From NCBI RefSeq assembly GCF_029635795.1, contig NZ_CP114280.1:1116001-1180000 (forward strand): DNA of 64,000 nucleotides. Direction: 5' to 3'. Source of the DNA: Dickeya lacustris. Lineage in GTDB: Bacteria > Pseudomonadota > Gammaproteobacteria > Enterobacterales > Enterobacteriaceae. Shown here in pieces: positions 17,155-26,510 of this stretch (position 1 is its first letter; each line of letters begins with the position of its first letter). Below the pieces are notes generated by a model, which was given only the letters and a program-made list of their open reading frames with translations, made no database searches and was not told where the DNA came from. Both the position numbers and the translations under genes were made by a program.

Positions 17155-17365
17155 ATTTCTATATATTTCCATTTCTATTTTTTCTTATTTTTATGCGTTT
17201 TTTGCTATAAATACGGTGCATCGTTTTAACGCTGTAATCAGCGTAATATCAATACACCAAGAGTATTGATGAATATTATTCACAAGTCCATAAAGATTAC
17301 CCTATCTAATCCATGGGCTGTCTATGGCGTATTATCTGCTTATCGTTTGATAATAAGGTGAATAA

Positions 17366-18577
17366 ATGAGCGTTGCAGAATCAGTAATAATACGTGACAG
17401 ACTATCCCATCGTCCGATATGGGGGGCCGTGTTTTCGATGGCGTTGGGCGTTGTGGTCTTGATTGCATCAGAGTTTATGCCCGTCAGTCTTTTGACACCG
17501 ATTGCGCACGAACTGGCGATGAGTCAAGGCCAGGCGGGGCAGGCTATTTCCGTCTCGGGTTTTTTCGCCGTGATAACGAGCTTGCTTAATACGCCCATCA
17601 CAGGCCATCTGGATCGTAAAAAAGTCTTGCTTGGTTTTACGTTTTTATTAACCCTATCCGGGGCGATGGTGACATTTTCAACCAATAGCATGATGTTTAT
17701 GGCGGGGCGCGCGTTATTAGGCGTCGCAATCGGCGGCTTTTGGTCAATGTCTACCGCAACAGTGATGCGTCTTGTGCCAACCCATGCGGTTGCAAAGGGG
17801 TTGGCGTTAATCAACGGCGGTAATGCGCTGGCTGCAACCATTGCCGCACCGCTGGGTAGTTTTTTAGGCCAGTATATCGGCTGGCGAGGGGCTTTTTTTA
17901 TTGTTGTGCCTCTGGCTGTTATTTCTGTGATATGGCAATGGCGTGCTATTCCTTCGTTGCCGGGAAATAAAAACAGACAGGCATCGGCTAATCCATTGCA
18001 ACTGTTGCGTATACCCTCAGTGGCATTTGGCATGAGCGCGATTCTTTTTTTCTTTATGGGGCAGTTTGCGGTATTGACTTATTTACGGCCTTTTCTCGAA
18101 GATATAACTCATCTGTCAGTGACGCAATTATCATTCGTACTACTGCTGGTGGGTGGCGGTGGACTTATTGGTACCTGGCTTATCGGTAATTTATTGCAAC
18201 ATCACCTGTTTTTTTATTTGGTTGTCATCCCCTTAACGATGGCGTTACTTGCCGGAATATTGATAGCTGTGGGTGCATCGTTTTTAGCCACCAGCGTATT
18301 ACTGACTTTCTGGGGCCTGGTTTCAACGCCTGCCCCCGTTGCATGGGGATTATGGTTAAGTCAATCGTTACCGGATGATGCGGAAGCCGGCGGGGGATTG
18401 ATGGTTGCGGTGATACAAGGGGCGATAACATTGGGCGCGGCATTCGGCGGCGTTATTTTTGATAAGGTTGGTGGCAGTGGCCCATTGGTATTAGGCCTGA
18501 TTTTGTTATTAATAGCCGCGTATTTAGCAAGCGTAACCCAGAAAACTGTTACAAGAGCAGCTCCTCTTTTGGGTTAA
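17366..18577 (+). CDS. MFS efflux transporter, NepI/SotB-like (DHA1 type)
   Basis: 403 residues with twelve predicted membrane helices. Opening helices SMALGVVVLIASEFMPVSLL and the conserved motif GRALLGVAIGGFWSMSTATVMRLVP resemble E. coli NepI (purine ribonucleoside efflux) and the SotB/YdhP exporters. The loop motif A equivalent is GHLDRKKVLL. AAGGTG lies nine bases before the ATG. Single gene after a long leader containing an orphan terminator. The substrate cannot be told from sequence. Confidence 0.88.
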   Translation: MSVAESVIIRDRLSHRPIWGAVFSMALGVVVLIASEFMPVSLLTPIAHELAMSQGQAGQAISVSGFFAVITSLLNTPITGHLDRKKVLLGFTFLLTLSGAMVTFSTNSMMFMAGRALLGVAIGGFWSMSTATVMRLVPTHAVAKGLALINGGNALAATIAAPLGSFLGQYIGWRGAFFIVVPLAVISVIWQWRAIPSLPGNKNRQASANPLQLLRIPSVAFGMSAILFFFMGQFAVLTYLRPFLEDITHLSVTQLSFVLLLVGGGGLIGTWLIGNLLQHHLFFYLVVIPLTMALLAGILIAVGASFLATSVLLTFWGLVSTPAPVAWGLWLSQSLPDDAEAGGGLMVAVIQGAITLGAAFGGVIFDKVGGSGPLVLGLILLLIAAYLASVTQKTVTRAAPLLG

Positions 18578-18755
18578 TAATCCATGTATTGCCATATGAT
18601 TATGCCTCTTCTGTTGCCAGCCAACGCACAGCGTATATGAATATCTATCGCCACCGTACATCTTGATGGCGATAGCGTGATTGTCAGGCCATCAGCGCCC
18701 GGTATTTATTGGGCATAATACCTTGGGCGGCGTTTTGATACGTTAATCGCCTGAT

Positions 18756-19157
18756 TTATGGCACGCGTACAATTCTTATTTTTTCTTTTATAGTCGAGAG
18801 ATCGTGATACTGACCATTTGAGTAGACCACGTTGATTTTGATTGCACCCGCATAGGCACCAAAATCATTTTTGCCATTAATTGATACAGGGATAATCCAG
18901 CCAAACATTAATTGCTCTTTCTCGACGGGAACATTCATTATCCATGAGTAACCTTTGTAAGGTTCCTGAAACTTATAATGAGCTGAGTAGGGGTCTTTTA
19001 ATCGATAATAGAAAATATCTTTAACACGCTTCTGATAATCTTTGGGCAGCGTTCCATAATTTGCAAGCTGAATTTGTAATGGGTCGGGCTCATGTGATTT
19101 TGTTATACAACCCGTTAATAAAGTGATCATGGCAACAACAAGAATACACTTTCGCAT
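18756..19157 (-). CDS. Putative lipoprotein
   Basis: About 133 residues from the ATG giving MRKCILVVAMITLLTGCITK: a short lipoprotein signal with lipobox LTGC, so lipidation at Cys17. The frame opens six codons earlier, but this start gives the proper signal. The mature part contains FYYRLKDPYSAHYKF and GWIIPVSINGKNDFGAYAG, a pattern I associate with small uncharacterised enterobacterial lipoproteins. Ser at +2 is absent (Ile), and nothing suggests inner-membrane retention. Function unknown. Confidence 0.8.
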   Translation of the reverse strand: MRKCILVVAMITLLTGCITKSHEPDPLQIQLANYGTLPKDYQKRVKDIFYYRLKDPYSAHYKFQEPYKGYSWIMNVPVEKEQLMFGWIIPVSINGKNDFGAYAGAIKINVVYSNGQYHDLSTIKEKIRIVRVP

Positions 19158-19347
19158 GGATGGCATCTCGGTCATGGTGGGTATAAGTATTTTTTATTAT
19201 AGTGTCGGCCTAAAACGGCACGCACTATTTGAACAGACGATTTAACCCTACGAGTCAAGTGCAGTCTATATACCGTTGATAAACAGATGGGTTATTTCTG
19301 GTAAAATGACCCCGTGGTTGAGGGTTTGCTACTATTTCAGCTCAGGT

Positions 19348-19530
19348 GGCGCTGATATTTCTGCATCGTACTTGCACCAATTTCGTCAGGCTTACACGGG
19401 TACGTTGATGTTGATTCTCATCGGCCAGCCATTCATCTCGAATCCCGATCTGGTTGCGCGGCTTAAAGAAGAACTGCCGCTGACGCCGCCGCATCGTGCG
19501 ACGTATTATGGCGGCAGCCACGAGGGATTA
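19348..19530 (+). pseudogene. Remnant of an old-yellow-enzyme (NADH:flavin oxidoreductase) gene
   Basis: The frame encodes FRQAYTGTL followed at once by LIGQPFISNPDLVARLK and LPLTPPHRATYYGG. These are the FR..YxGTL and FGRPFIANPDLVERL...PLN.P..ATFYGG blocks from the C-terminus of NemA/XenB-type oxidoreductases, with roughly 25 residues deleted between them and everything upstream missing. The reading frame continues on both sides only by chance. It ends just before the convergent arsC. Confidence 0.7.
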
Positions 19531-19576
19531 GCCCGGGTTATCAACCGATGGGTAAACGGCATCCGTGCCTTGCTGT

Positions 19577-20002
19577 TTATTTCAGGCGTTTTCCTGCATC
19601 ATCGACGACTTTCTCGCCATCTTCTTTAGCGAATGTACCTTTTTGCGCATCAGGAAGGATATCCAACACCACCTCGGATGGGCGGCACAGGCGCGTTCCA
19701 AGCGGTGTGACTACGATTGGGCGGTTAATCAGGATGGGGTGGCGCAGCATAAAGTCGATTAACTGAGCGTCAGTGAATTGATCTTCTGCGAGCCCCAGCG
19801 CTTCATACGGTTCGACGTTTGTACGCAACAGCGCCCGCACGCTTATCCCCATATCGGCAATGAGTTTTACTAATTCATCGTGTGATGGCGGATTATCAAG
19901 GTAATGAATGATGGTGGGCTCAGTGCCGCTGTTGCGAATCATCGCCAGTGTGTTACGCGATGTACCGCAGGCCGGGTTGTGATAAATAGTGATGTTACTC
20001 AT
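19577..20002 (-). CDS. arsC: Arsenate reductase (glutaredoxin-dependent)
   Basis: 141 residues. Reduces arsenate to arsenite with glutaredoxin/GSH in the cytoplasm. The catalytic cysteine is in IYHNPACGTSRNTL (Cys12 of plasmid-type ArsC); the arginines that bind the oxyanion are in RTNVEPY and RPIVVTPLGTRLCRP. Full length for the family. Twelve bases downstream of arsB, so the two form an operon that reduces arsenate and exports arsenite. Confidence 0.97.
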   Translation of the reverse strand: MSNITIYHNPACGTSRNTLAMIRNSGTEPTIIHYLDNPPSHDELVKLIADMGISVRALLRTNVEPYEALGLAEDQFTDAQLIDFMLRHPILINRPIVVTPLGTRLCRPSEVVLDILPDAQKGTFAKEDGEKVVDDAGKRLK

Positions 20003-20014
20003 ATCTGTATCTCA

Positions 20015-21304
20015 TTACACAGTGAAAGAGAGGCGTAGCGCCAGCGCAGCCAGCGTGACAAATAACACGGGCAGCGTCATGATAATACCGGTGCGGAAAT
20101 AATCACCCCAGGTTATCGTTATATTTTTCTGTGAGAGTACGTGCAGCCAGAGCAGTGTTGCCAGGCTACCAATCGGTGTGATTTTGGGCCCCAGGTCGCA
20201 ACCAATAACATTTGCATAAATCATCGCGTCTTTAATCACGCCTGACGCGGTGCTGCCATCAATAGACAATGCGCCAACCAGCACTGTAGGCATATTGTTC
20301 ATGATAGAAGAGAGAAAAGCTGTCAAAAAGCCGGTGCCAAGCGTCGCCGCCCAGAGTCCTTTATCCGCCAGTGCATTCAGCGCGCCAGAGAGAGAGTCGG
20401 TTAACCCCGCGTTGCGCAGGCCATAAACCACCAGATACATTCCGAGTGAGAAAATAACAATTTGCCAGGGCGCACCACGCAGCACGTTGCCGGTGTTAAT
20501 GGCATGACCGCGCCTTGCAACCACAAACAGAATGACAGCGCCAACGGCTGCAATCGCGCTAACAGGAATACCGAGTGGTTCGAGGACAAAAAAACCAGCC
20601 AGCAGGAGCAACAACACTATCCAACCGGTTCTAAACGTGGCCTGATCTTTAATCGCATTTGCCGGTGATTTCAAAAGGGCCAGCTCGTAGGTTGGCGGAA
20701 TATCTTTGCGAAAGAACAGGTGTAGCATCACAAGCGTCGCGATGATGGCGGCAATATTCACCGGCACCATGACGGATGCGTATTGCGTGAATCCCAGACT
20801 AAAGAAGTCTGCTGAAACAATATTGACCAGATTTGACACAATGAGCGGCAGGCTGGCCGTATCGGCAATAAACCCGGCGGCCATCACGAATGCCAGCGTC
20901 GTGCGGTGACTAAACCCTAATGCCAGCAGCATGGCGATAACGATCGGTGTCAGAATGAGTGCTGCACCATCGTTGGCAAACAGCGCCGCTACCGCCGCGC
21001 CGAGCAAAACGATATAGGTAAAAAGCAAACGGCCACGGCCATTACCCCAGCGAGAAACGTGCAGCGCTGCCCATTCGAAAAAGCCTGACTCATCAAGCAG
21101 TAAACTGATGATGATAACGGCAATAAAGGTTGCCGTGGCGTTCCAGACGATATTCCACACCACGGCAATATCGCTAATGTGTACACCCCCTGAAATCAAA
21201 GCCAGTATCGCGCCCAACGTCGCGCTCCAGCCGATCCCTAACCCCTTCGGCTGCCAGATAACCAACACAATAGTCAGGACAAAAATTGCGCCTGCCAGTA
21301 ACAT
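20015..21304 (-). CDS. arsB: Arsenite efflux transporter
   Basis: 429 residues with about twelve membrane helices; typical ArsB start [28 protein letters not shown] and the conserved [13 protein letters not shown] segment. Exports As(OH)3/Sb(OH)3 from the cytoplasm, driven by the membrane potential when no ArsA is present (none here). GGAGG sits just before the ATG. No arsR repressor lies upstream, where one is normally expected; the 450 bases between this gene and the LysR gene hold no recognisable gene. Confidence 0.97.
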   Translation of the reverse strand: MLLAGAIFVLTIVLVIWQPKGLGIGWSATLGAILALISGGVHISDIAVVWNIVWNATATFIAVIIISLLLDESGFFEWAALHVSRWGNGRGRLLFTYIVLLGAAVAALFANDGAALILTPIVIAMLLALGFSHRTTLAFVMAAGFIADTASLPLIVSNLVNIVSADFFSLGFTQYASVMVPVNIAAIIATLVMLHLFFRKDIPPTYELALLKSPANAIKDQATFRTGWIVLLLLLAGFFVLEPLGIPVSAIAAVGAVILFVVARRGHAINTGNVLRGAPWQIVIFSLGMYLVVYGLRNAGLTDSLSGALNALADKGLWAATLGTGFLTAFLSSIMNNMPTVLVGALSIDGSTASGVIKDAMIYANVIGCDLGPKITPIGSLATLLWLHVLSQKNITITWGDYFRTGIIMTLPVLFVTLAALALRLSFTV

Positions 21305-21750
21305 AACGCCTCCAGTCAGGGCGACTCAGCCGCCCTGTATATCGCCAAAAAATGCGCTCATCGGTTCTTTGCTTTCTACGCTTTTTGATTCTGACACTGG
21401 CTGTTGCCAGTGCCAGAAAACCCACCGTACTTTTAGTGCGCCGACGCTTAATGACCGCACGCGGAAGCCGCGCCTGCCATGCTTGCGAGCAAAGCCGCCG
21501 TGAGCATCCGCAATCGAAAAATGGTGATTGATAATCCATTCTCGCGACTCTGCGCACATTCAATATCGGCCAGTAAATTTGCCGCTTCAGGTTTAGGGGG
21601 GATTCAGGATGCACAACCCACAGCATGTTGAATAATTCGAGCCGCAGGAGGGCGGTAAATGAATGAATCCCAATGAGATTTCTCAGGTTGTTAATTCAAT
21701 TGATAAATTAATTTAAAAGCACTCCAGGTTTGGCATGAGGAAAAATACGT
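21305..21750. other. Intergenic upstream of arsBC; no intact gene
   Basis: Both strands were examined. A minus-strand stretch reads LLADIECAQSRENGLSITIF then LRMLTAALLASMAG to a stop and looks protein-like, but it has no start or family I can name. It may be a remnant of the missing regulator region or of another gene. Confidence 0.35.
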
Positions 21751-22686
21751 TTAGCGTGGCTCCCGGTTCAACCAATTCAGAGATGCAAAGGTCTCAAGTA
21801 CGCACTGTTTTAGCAATGCCACGGCGGGGTCACGTAAGGCATCAGTACGCCACCCCAGCTCGACGGAATAACTGGGTAAAGCGAGGGGGCAGGGAATGAC
21901 GCGCAACGAACCAAATTGCTCAATTGCATGAGCCGCATGGGTCGGTAGTGTGGCCACCATATCTTCTCCCTTTAGCAAGAAGGGCACTGCGGCAAAGTGG
22001 GTCGTCGAGGCGGCGAAATGCCGCTCCTGTCCAACCACAGTCAGTACCTCATCCACGATTCCGGTGACTCCCCCAGAAGATATCAGCAAGTGCTTGCGAC
22101 CAACATACTCGTCAAAACTCAATGCCGAGATGGCTGGCCTACCGGGTGACGGGGCGATTAAGCAGGCATAGCTCCCCGTCCCCAGCACGTGTCGGCCAAG
22201 CGTGCGTGATGAGAAGCCGCCAGAAGCAATGGCCAGATCCAACGTCCGGCTCATCAGCATTTCCCCTGCAATCTGGCTGTGGGTCTGCCGGAAAATCAGC
22301 CGCATACCCGGAGCCTGGGTTGCTACACGCTCCATGAGATCACGGCCAATAGCGATTTCGTAATCGTCGGAGAGTCCGATGGTTACTGTGCGGTCATGAT
22401 AGGCGGTGTTAGAGGTAATGATGGCCAGGCTTTGACGGCATCGATTCAACGCCTCACTAATCAACGGCTTGAGTTCATTCGCCCGGCGTGTAGGCATGAG
22501 CCCGCGTCCGGTTCGCTGAAACAGTGGGTCCTGATAGACCACCCGCAAGCGTCTCAGCGCCGCGCTTACGGCTGATTGCGTCAAGCCGAGCCGGAGCGAA
22601 GCGCGACTTGCCCCTCCCTCTTCATGTAAGGCTTCGAATACCTTTAGCAGGTTGAGATCAATATCCTTAATATTCATATTATTCAT
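21751..22686 (-). CDS. LysR-family transcriptional regulator (divergent to nitrilase)
   Basis: 311 residues. Winged [48 protein letters not shown], of the NodD/LeuO/PcpR-type subgroup that opens [16 protein letters not shown]-terminal effector domain follows. It is transcribed away from the nitrilase gene across an intergenic region of 86 bp, the classical LysR/target arrangement, so it probably controls the nitrilase and itself. An alternative start three codons later (MNIKD) is possible. Confidence 0.93.
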   Translation of the reverse strand: MNNMNIKDIDLNLLKVFEALHEEGGASRASLRLGLTQSAVSAALRRLRVVYQDPLFQRTGRGLMPTRRANELKPLISEALNRCRQSLAIITSNTAYHDRTVTIGLSDDYEIAIGRDLMERVATQAPGMRLIFRQTHSQIAGEMLMSRTLDLAIASGGFSSRTLGRHVLGTGSYACLIAPSPGRPAISALSFDEYVGRKHLLISSGGVTGIVDEVLTVVGQERHFAASTTHFAAVPFLLKGEDMVATLPTHAAHAIEQFGSLRVIPCPLALPSYSVELGWRTDALRDPAVALLKQCVLETFASLNWLNREPR

Positions 22687-22771
22687 ATCAGATAAGAAGT
22701 TTGCTCGGTTGATTCATAATGTGGCAGGCGAGAAGATGGCGCAACCTACTCAGCACGACAAAGGATGCCAC

Positions 22772-23713
22772 ATGCCCTCAACAATCGTTGCAGCACTTCA
22801 ACTGGGTTCTTCCCCACATGGCAAAGCTGAAACGCTAGCCAATATTCTTGCCTTCGAATCGGAAATCAAAGCCTCAGGGGCAAGCGTTGTCGTCATGCCA
22901 GAAGCTCTCTTGGGGGGGTATCCCAAAGGAGAGATCTTTGGTACTCGCTTAGGTTATCGCTTACCTGAAGGAAGGGAAGCGTTCGCTAACTACTATCAAA
23001 ACGCCGTTGATGTACCTGGTCCCGAAACGCAAGCGCTGGCCGAGTTGTCGCAGCGAACCCAGGCAGCCTTGGTAGTTGGCGCTATCGAGCGTGACGGCAA
23101 TACCCTGTATTGCACCGCACTATTCTTTCAGCCTGAAGCAGGTCTGGTGGCCAAACACCGAAAGCTTATGCCAACAGGTACAGAGCGCCTGATTTGGGGG
23201 CAGGGTGATGGCTCGACTCTTCCTGTTTTACAAACAAAAGCGGGCAAGATCGGGGCGGCTATCTGTTGGGAAAATCACATGCCACTGTTGCGCATGGCTA
23301 TGTATGCCAAAGGGGTTGAGATTTGGTGTGCCCCCACGGTCGATGAACGTGACGTATGGCAGGCTTCAATGCGGCACATCGCCCACGAAGGTCGTTGTTT
23401 TGTTATTAGCGCTTGCCAGGTGCAGCCGTCTCCCCAAGCGCTGGGTATTGAGGTGCCACATTGGGATAACGACCGGCCACTCATACGTGGGGGCAGTGTC
23501 ATCATTGGGCCGCTGGGTGATGTCCTGGCTGGCCCATTGACCGGCCAAACCGGTTTGGTGGTAGCCACTATCGATACCGATTATCTGGTTCGGGCGCGCT
23601 ATGACTTCGATGTCGTTGGCCATTATTCTCGCCCCGATGTGTTCTCGTTGTCAGTCGATGAACGTATGAAACAGACCGTCCAGTTCTGGACTGACCCCGC
23701 CCCGGTGTCCTGA
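22772..23713 (+). CDS. Nitrilase
   Basis: 313 residues. Hydrolyses a nitrile to carboxylic acid and ammonia. The catalytic triad is visible: Glu in [14 protein letters not shown], Lys in [13 protein letters not shown], Cys in [13 protein letters not shown]. The [10 protein letters not shown] form is that of true nitrilases and cyanide-degrading enzymes, not amidases. I chose the ATG with AAGGA six bases upstream; the frame continues upstream with weaker starts. The divergent LysR gene is the likely regulator. A plant-associated bacterium could use this on plant nitriles (indole-acetonitrile, glucosinolate products), which is inference. Confidence 0.93.
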   Translation: MPSTIVAALQLGSSPHGKAETLANILAFESEIKASGASVVVMPEALLGGYPKGEIFGTRLGYRLPEGREAFANYYQNAVDVPGPETQALAELSQRTQAALVVGAIERDGNTLYCTALFFQPEAGLVAKHRKLMPTGTERLIWGQGDGSTLPVLQTKAGKIGAAICWENHMPLLRMAMYAKGVEIWCAPTVDERDVWQASMRHIAHEGRCFVISACQVQPSPQALGIEVPHWDNDRPLIRGGSVIIGPLGDVLAGPLTGQTGLVVATIDTDYLVRARYDFDVVGHYSRPDVFSLSVDERMKQTVQFWTDPAPVS

Positions 23714-23728
23714 CTTTGTTATCCACTA

Positions 23729-23788
23729 CAGTTTGTAGGCTTTATCTTGTGGCCTGGCGGTTTCTATCTGCCGGGCATTAAGTGATAT
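23729..23788 (-). pseudogene. Remnant of a second P4-type integrase gene (N-terminus)
   Basis: The minus strand reads SLNARQIETARPQDKAYKL and then a stop. It matches the start of the integrase at 42489 (LNARQIETAKPQDKEYKL) but the ATG has become ATA. About 140 bp upstream of it (23789-23925) also match 42490-42610 at DNA level with scattered changes. It marks the head of another, now lost, element inserted at the same site. Confidence 0.8.
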
Positions 23789-23909
23789 TGTGGGTGCCCT
23801 AATAGTCATTGAACAAGAAGAGCCCTCATCGCGGCCCCCAACATCGACGTGATTTCCGGTAGGCCGGGTTGACCTCGGTGGAATTCAGCGACAGAAAATC
23901 CTGGTGGTC

Positions 23910-23925
23910 CCCTACAGGATTCGAA
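23910..23925 (+). repeat. Attachment-site repeat (distal end of the island)
   Basis: CCCTACAGGATTCGAA, identical to the T-arm end of the tRNA-Arg gene at 42674-42689 and in the same orientation. With an integrase remnant beside it, this is the expected far att site of an island inserted in the tRNA gene. Confidence 0.8.
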
Positions 23926-24083
23926 TTAACCACGTATCTATATTGAAATAAAAGGATTTCCACCAGTTCGAAAAACGTAGAGGCCCCCAAATGGGCCCCC
24001 AAACCTTTCTGGCTGGATTTTTTGCGGGTTATCCGCAGTAGAGGGTGGATTATATCCTGTTTTGGGGGAGGGCAGCATACAGC

Positions 24084-24488
24084 TTATCGGCTTACCCAGT
24101 TTTCCACTCGTAGCCCAGGTACACGCTCAAATTCGCGTACATTGTTTGTTATCAGTATTAAACCTGCGGATCGCGCGTGACCGGCTAACATGGCATCATA
24201 CGGGCCTATGGGGGTTCCTTGTTTCGCCAGCTCGGCACGAATTTGACCGGTATGTACGGCAGCATCAAACCCATAGGACTGGATGTCCAGACGTGCGGAA
24301 AATCCTTCTATTACCGCCAGATTCTTTTCTGGATTAGCCGACTTTTCCGCGCCATAGATAAGCTCCATCAACGTGATAGAACTGATCGCAAATTGCCCGT
24401 AATAACGCTGGAACGCCTCTCTGACCTCTTGCGGCTTGTTCTTTATGGTGTAAATGCAAATGTTGGTATCAAGCAGGTATTTCAACAT
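24084..24488 (-). CDS. vapC: VapC toxin (PIN-domain ribonuclease)
   Basis: 134 residues from the ATG giving MLKYLLDTNICIYTIKNKP. PIN-domain acidic residues visible: Asp in LLDTN, Glu in LMELIYGAE, Asp in GPYDAMLAGHA, and the TNNVREF motif. Very similar in layout to Shigella plasmid VapC (MvpT), which cleaves initiator tRNA-fMet in the anticodon loop. Its ATG overlaps the vapB stop (TGATG), so it is translationally coupled. Lost C-terminal residues are not apparent; it looks intact. Confidence 0.95.
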   Translation of the reverse strand: MLKYLLDTNICIYTIKNKPQEVREAFQRYYGQFAISSITLMELIYGAEKSANPEKNLAVIEGFSARLDIQSYGFDAAVHTGQIRAELAKQGTPIGPYDAMLAGHARSAGLILITNNVREFERVPGLRVENWVSR

Positions 24489-24718
24489 CAAAAATCGTCC
24501 CTGATCTGTTCATCCGGTTGCTCTCTGGTGCTCATGAAATCCGGTGTCACGCCCGCTTCATCAAACCAATTGTCCCAGCTTTCGCCTGCCGGAGTAATGA
24601 TACGCGTGCGGCCAATGGCGACAATATCGACATGCCTAACATCATCGGGTAACGCAACAGCTTTAGGGAGCCGTACCGCCTGGCTGCGATTGCTTTTAAA
24701 TACTGTGGTTTTTTCCAT
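24488..24718 (-). CDS. vapB: VapB antitoxin (AbrB/SpoVT fold)
   Basis: 76 residues starting MEKTTVFKSNRSQAVRLPKA, the swapped-hairpin DNA-binding domain; the C-terminal tail (WFDEAGVTPDFMSTREQPD) wraps the toxin. The ATG has AAGGAGA five bases upstream, decisive over an earlier in-frame start at 24757. Autoregulation is likely through a perfect palindrome just upstream. Confidence 0.95.
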   Translation of the reverse strand: MEKTTVFKSNRSQAVRLPKAVALPDDVRHVDIVAIGRTRIITPAGESWDNWFDEAGVTPDFMSTREQPDEQIRDDF

Positions 24719-24742
24719 GGCAGTCTCCTTGGAGAAATTTTG

Positions 24743-24756
24743 TGCTATCGATAGCA
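24743..24756. promoter_or_regulatory. Palindrome, probable VapBC operator
   Basis: TGCTATCGATAGCA, a perfect 14-bp palindrome 25 bp upstream of the vapB ATG, followed on the outer side by a TATTGA/ATATCC-rich stretch likely to hold the promoter. Confidence 0.6.
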
Positions 24757-24811
24757 TAGAATATTGATGGGATATGTCAATGGGATATACACATCTAGTA
24801 TGATTGGTTAA

Positions 24812-25645
24812 TCACCTCGCCGCTAACATCCCCGGATAATGTTTGGCAATAATGTCGTTCATCTGATCGATTAAGTCAGGGCGTTTAAAGATGAGATGCC
24901 CGGTGCCTTTCTGAAAGTAACGCACACTAAAATACGTATCTTCGTATTCTTGCTGATGAGGATTATCACGAATATGGTTCATCAGCCGGATAGTCACATC
25001 ACCCCGGTTATCAGGAATGGGTTTGCCATCCAGCAAGGACAGCATCCGCTCCAGATCGGCCAGTTGATCGCGTCGCCAGCCCCAGTTCAGGCCAAAGCCC
25101 CAACGGTGGTACGTCACCAGATTACTGATGATGATTTTCTTACCGAAGTAGCAAGGATGGTTGGTTTTGTAATCCCACGATAACCCTTTGAATACGTTAA
25201 TCACCCCGCGTTCGAATACCTCCCGCTTGCTCTGGTGAAGTTGTTCAAACGTGCTGAGAATATTGGCTTCGCTGATGGTCGGCAGGTCGCCCTCGTCCAG
25301 ATTCTTATGCCACTGGCTGCGGGCTTGTGCGTCCATCAATGACAACATGCCGGATTTCAGCATCAGGTCGCGCCAGATATGGCTGTCCAGCGTGCGAATA
25401 ATGGCTGGCATCGCCTTGTCAGGCGTTTCTGTCAGCCAGCAATCGTAGCGATGCCCTGGCTTCAATGCCCAGTCTTCAGCGGTGCCACCACCGATAGTCG
25501 CCGTTAGCGTTGAAATGGCCTGTAACTGGGTCAGAAGCTGTTCTATCTGTTGCAGCGCGGCATCACGTCCAGTGACGATACGCGCAATGTTGGTCGAGCC
25601 AATCAGCTCGGTGTGGTCGGTTAACACCTCGGGTTCAGTTTGCAT
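24812..25645 (-). CDS. DUF4942 domain protein of CP4-like islands
   Basis: About 277 residues; I took the ATG giving MQTEPEVLTDHTELIG, as in family members, over one nine codons earlier. Blocks FYxxVxx-like HSKREVFERGVINVFKGL and NHPCYFGKKIIISNLV with RWGFGLNWGWRRDQLADLERMLSLLDGK match DUF4942 proteins commonly found downstream of cbtA in enterobacterial islands. Biochemical role unknown. Last gene of the cassette GTPase-DUF932-radC-cbeA-cbtA-DUF4942. Confidence 0.85.
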   Translation of the reverse strand: MQTEPEVLTDHTELIGSTNIARIVTGRDAALQQIEQLLTQLQAISTLTATIGGGTAEDWALKPGHRYDCWLTETPDKAMPAIIRTLDSHIWRDLMLKSGMLSLMDAQARSQWHKNLDEGDLPTISEANILSTFEQLHQSKREVFERGVINVFKGLSWDYKTNHPCYFGKKIIISNLVTYHRWGFGLNWGWRRDQLADLERMLSLLDGKPIPDNRGDVTIRLMNHIRDNPHQQEYEDTYFSVRYFQKGTGHLIFKRPDLIDQMNDIIAKHYPGMLAAR

Positions 25646-25763
25646 AGTGTGTTGTCCATACATCACAGCCAATACGCCAGCTGGTAACGGCTGGCGTATT
25701 ATGCATCGGGGGAGAAAGAGAAATCGGTTTGGCGTTGTGTGACTGGAAAGCGGCTCGCAGTCT

Positions 25764-26084
25764 TTATGGTTTGAGCAGGCCGGTGGCGCGTCTGGCGCGG
25801 AGAATATCGACCGCGTTCAGAAACGGTTGTTGCTCCTGCCAGCTAAAACCGCTGCGGTCGATGCGCACCAGCTCATAGCGCTCCACCAGAAAGTTCACGG
25901 CGTCCGGCAGCGAAATTCCGGCGTCGAGGTGGGCCTGGATCTCGGCTTCTTCACAAAACGGCGTGTCGTTGAGCGTCAGCCCGTAGTGCTTGTCCAGCAG
26001 GTAAGTTAATAACTGTTGCCAGACACTCACAGGTGACAGGCATGACGATGCCTCCCGCGCCGGGGATGGGGATGGTGTTTGCAT
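25764..26084 (-). CDS. cbtA: CbtA-family toxin (YeeV/YkfI/YpjF)
   Basis: 106 residues. Inhibits polymerisation of FtsZ and MreB, blocking division and shape control. The family core is present: [46 protein letters not shown], and the C-terminal [11 protein letters not shown]. It is about 18 residues shorter than E. coli YeeV because the variable C-terminal tail ends at LLKP. The start has GAGAG upstream. The cognate antitoxin gene just upstream is frameshifted. Confidence 0.93.
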   Translation of the reverse strand: MQTPSPSPAREASSCLSPVSVWQQLLTYLLDKHYGLTLNDTPFCEEAEIQAHLDAGISLPDAVNFLVERYELVRIDRSGFSWQEQQPFLNAVDILRARRATGLLKP

Positions 26085-26109
26085 GGATAGGCTCTCTTAA
26101 GATAAACGC

Positions 26110-26510
26110 TTAAGGTGAAGGGAATGCGGTTGCCGGTGTGGCCGCCGTGGTCGGGTAAATCGTGATATAGACGTAGCCCGCACTGCCCAGTGTATCGGCC
26201 TCGCAGGTCAGTACGCCGTCATGCAGCGTGACGCGTTGCTGTCGGCGGGGATGAGCTCACCGGTCACAAGCTTTTGCTCCAGTTGTCTCACCAGCAGTGG
26301 GAAACGGTGTTCCAGATGGCAGGCCACGGTTGCACTGAAGGTGCCGGTCACACCGGCACGGTCGGCGAGAAAATGCAGGTGACACCCTTCCTGTACCAGC
26401 CGGGCTCCAAAGCGCGGTTTCAGAGTGTGTTCAAGTCCCCATTCCAGGGCATCCGATAATGACAAGGTACTTTTCTCCTGACAGGTTAATGGAATGACAG
26501 CGAAAGGCAT
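26110..26510 (-). pseudogene. cbeA: CbeA (YeeU) antitoxin gene with frameshift
   Basis: Type IV antitoxin that bundles FtsZ/MreB filaments. The first part reads PRFGARLVQEGCHLHFLADRAGVTG ... LVRQLEQKLVTGEL as in YeeU, but then IPADSNASRCMTAY stop. In the next frame the expected end continues: RQQRVTLHDGVLTCEADTLG, SAGYVYITIYPT, ending TAA at 26110. One base is missing near 26250, where E. coli YeeU has CTCAATCCCCGC and this sequence has CTCATCCCCGC. The product would be about 100 residues with a wrong C-terminus. The N-terminal extension (MPFAVIPLTCQEK) is also unusual. Sequencing error cannot be excluded. Confidence 0.8.

Noticed and set aside
19276..19629. 117-codon plus-strand frame as an intact gene
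   Set aside because: Only the middle matches the old-yellow-enzyme C-terminus, with an internal deletion; the ends are chance reading, and the 3' part overlaps arsC.
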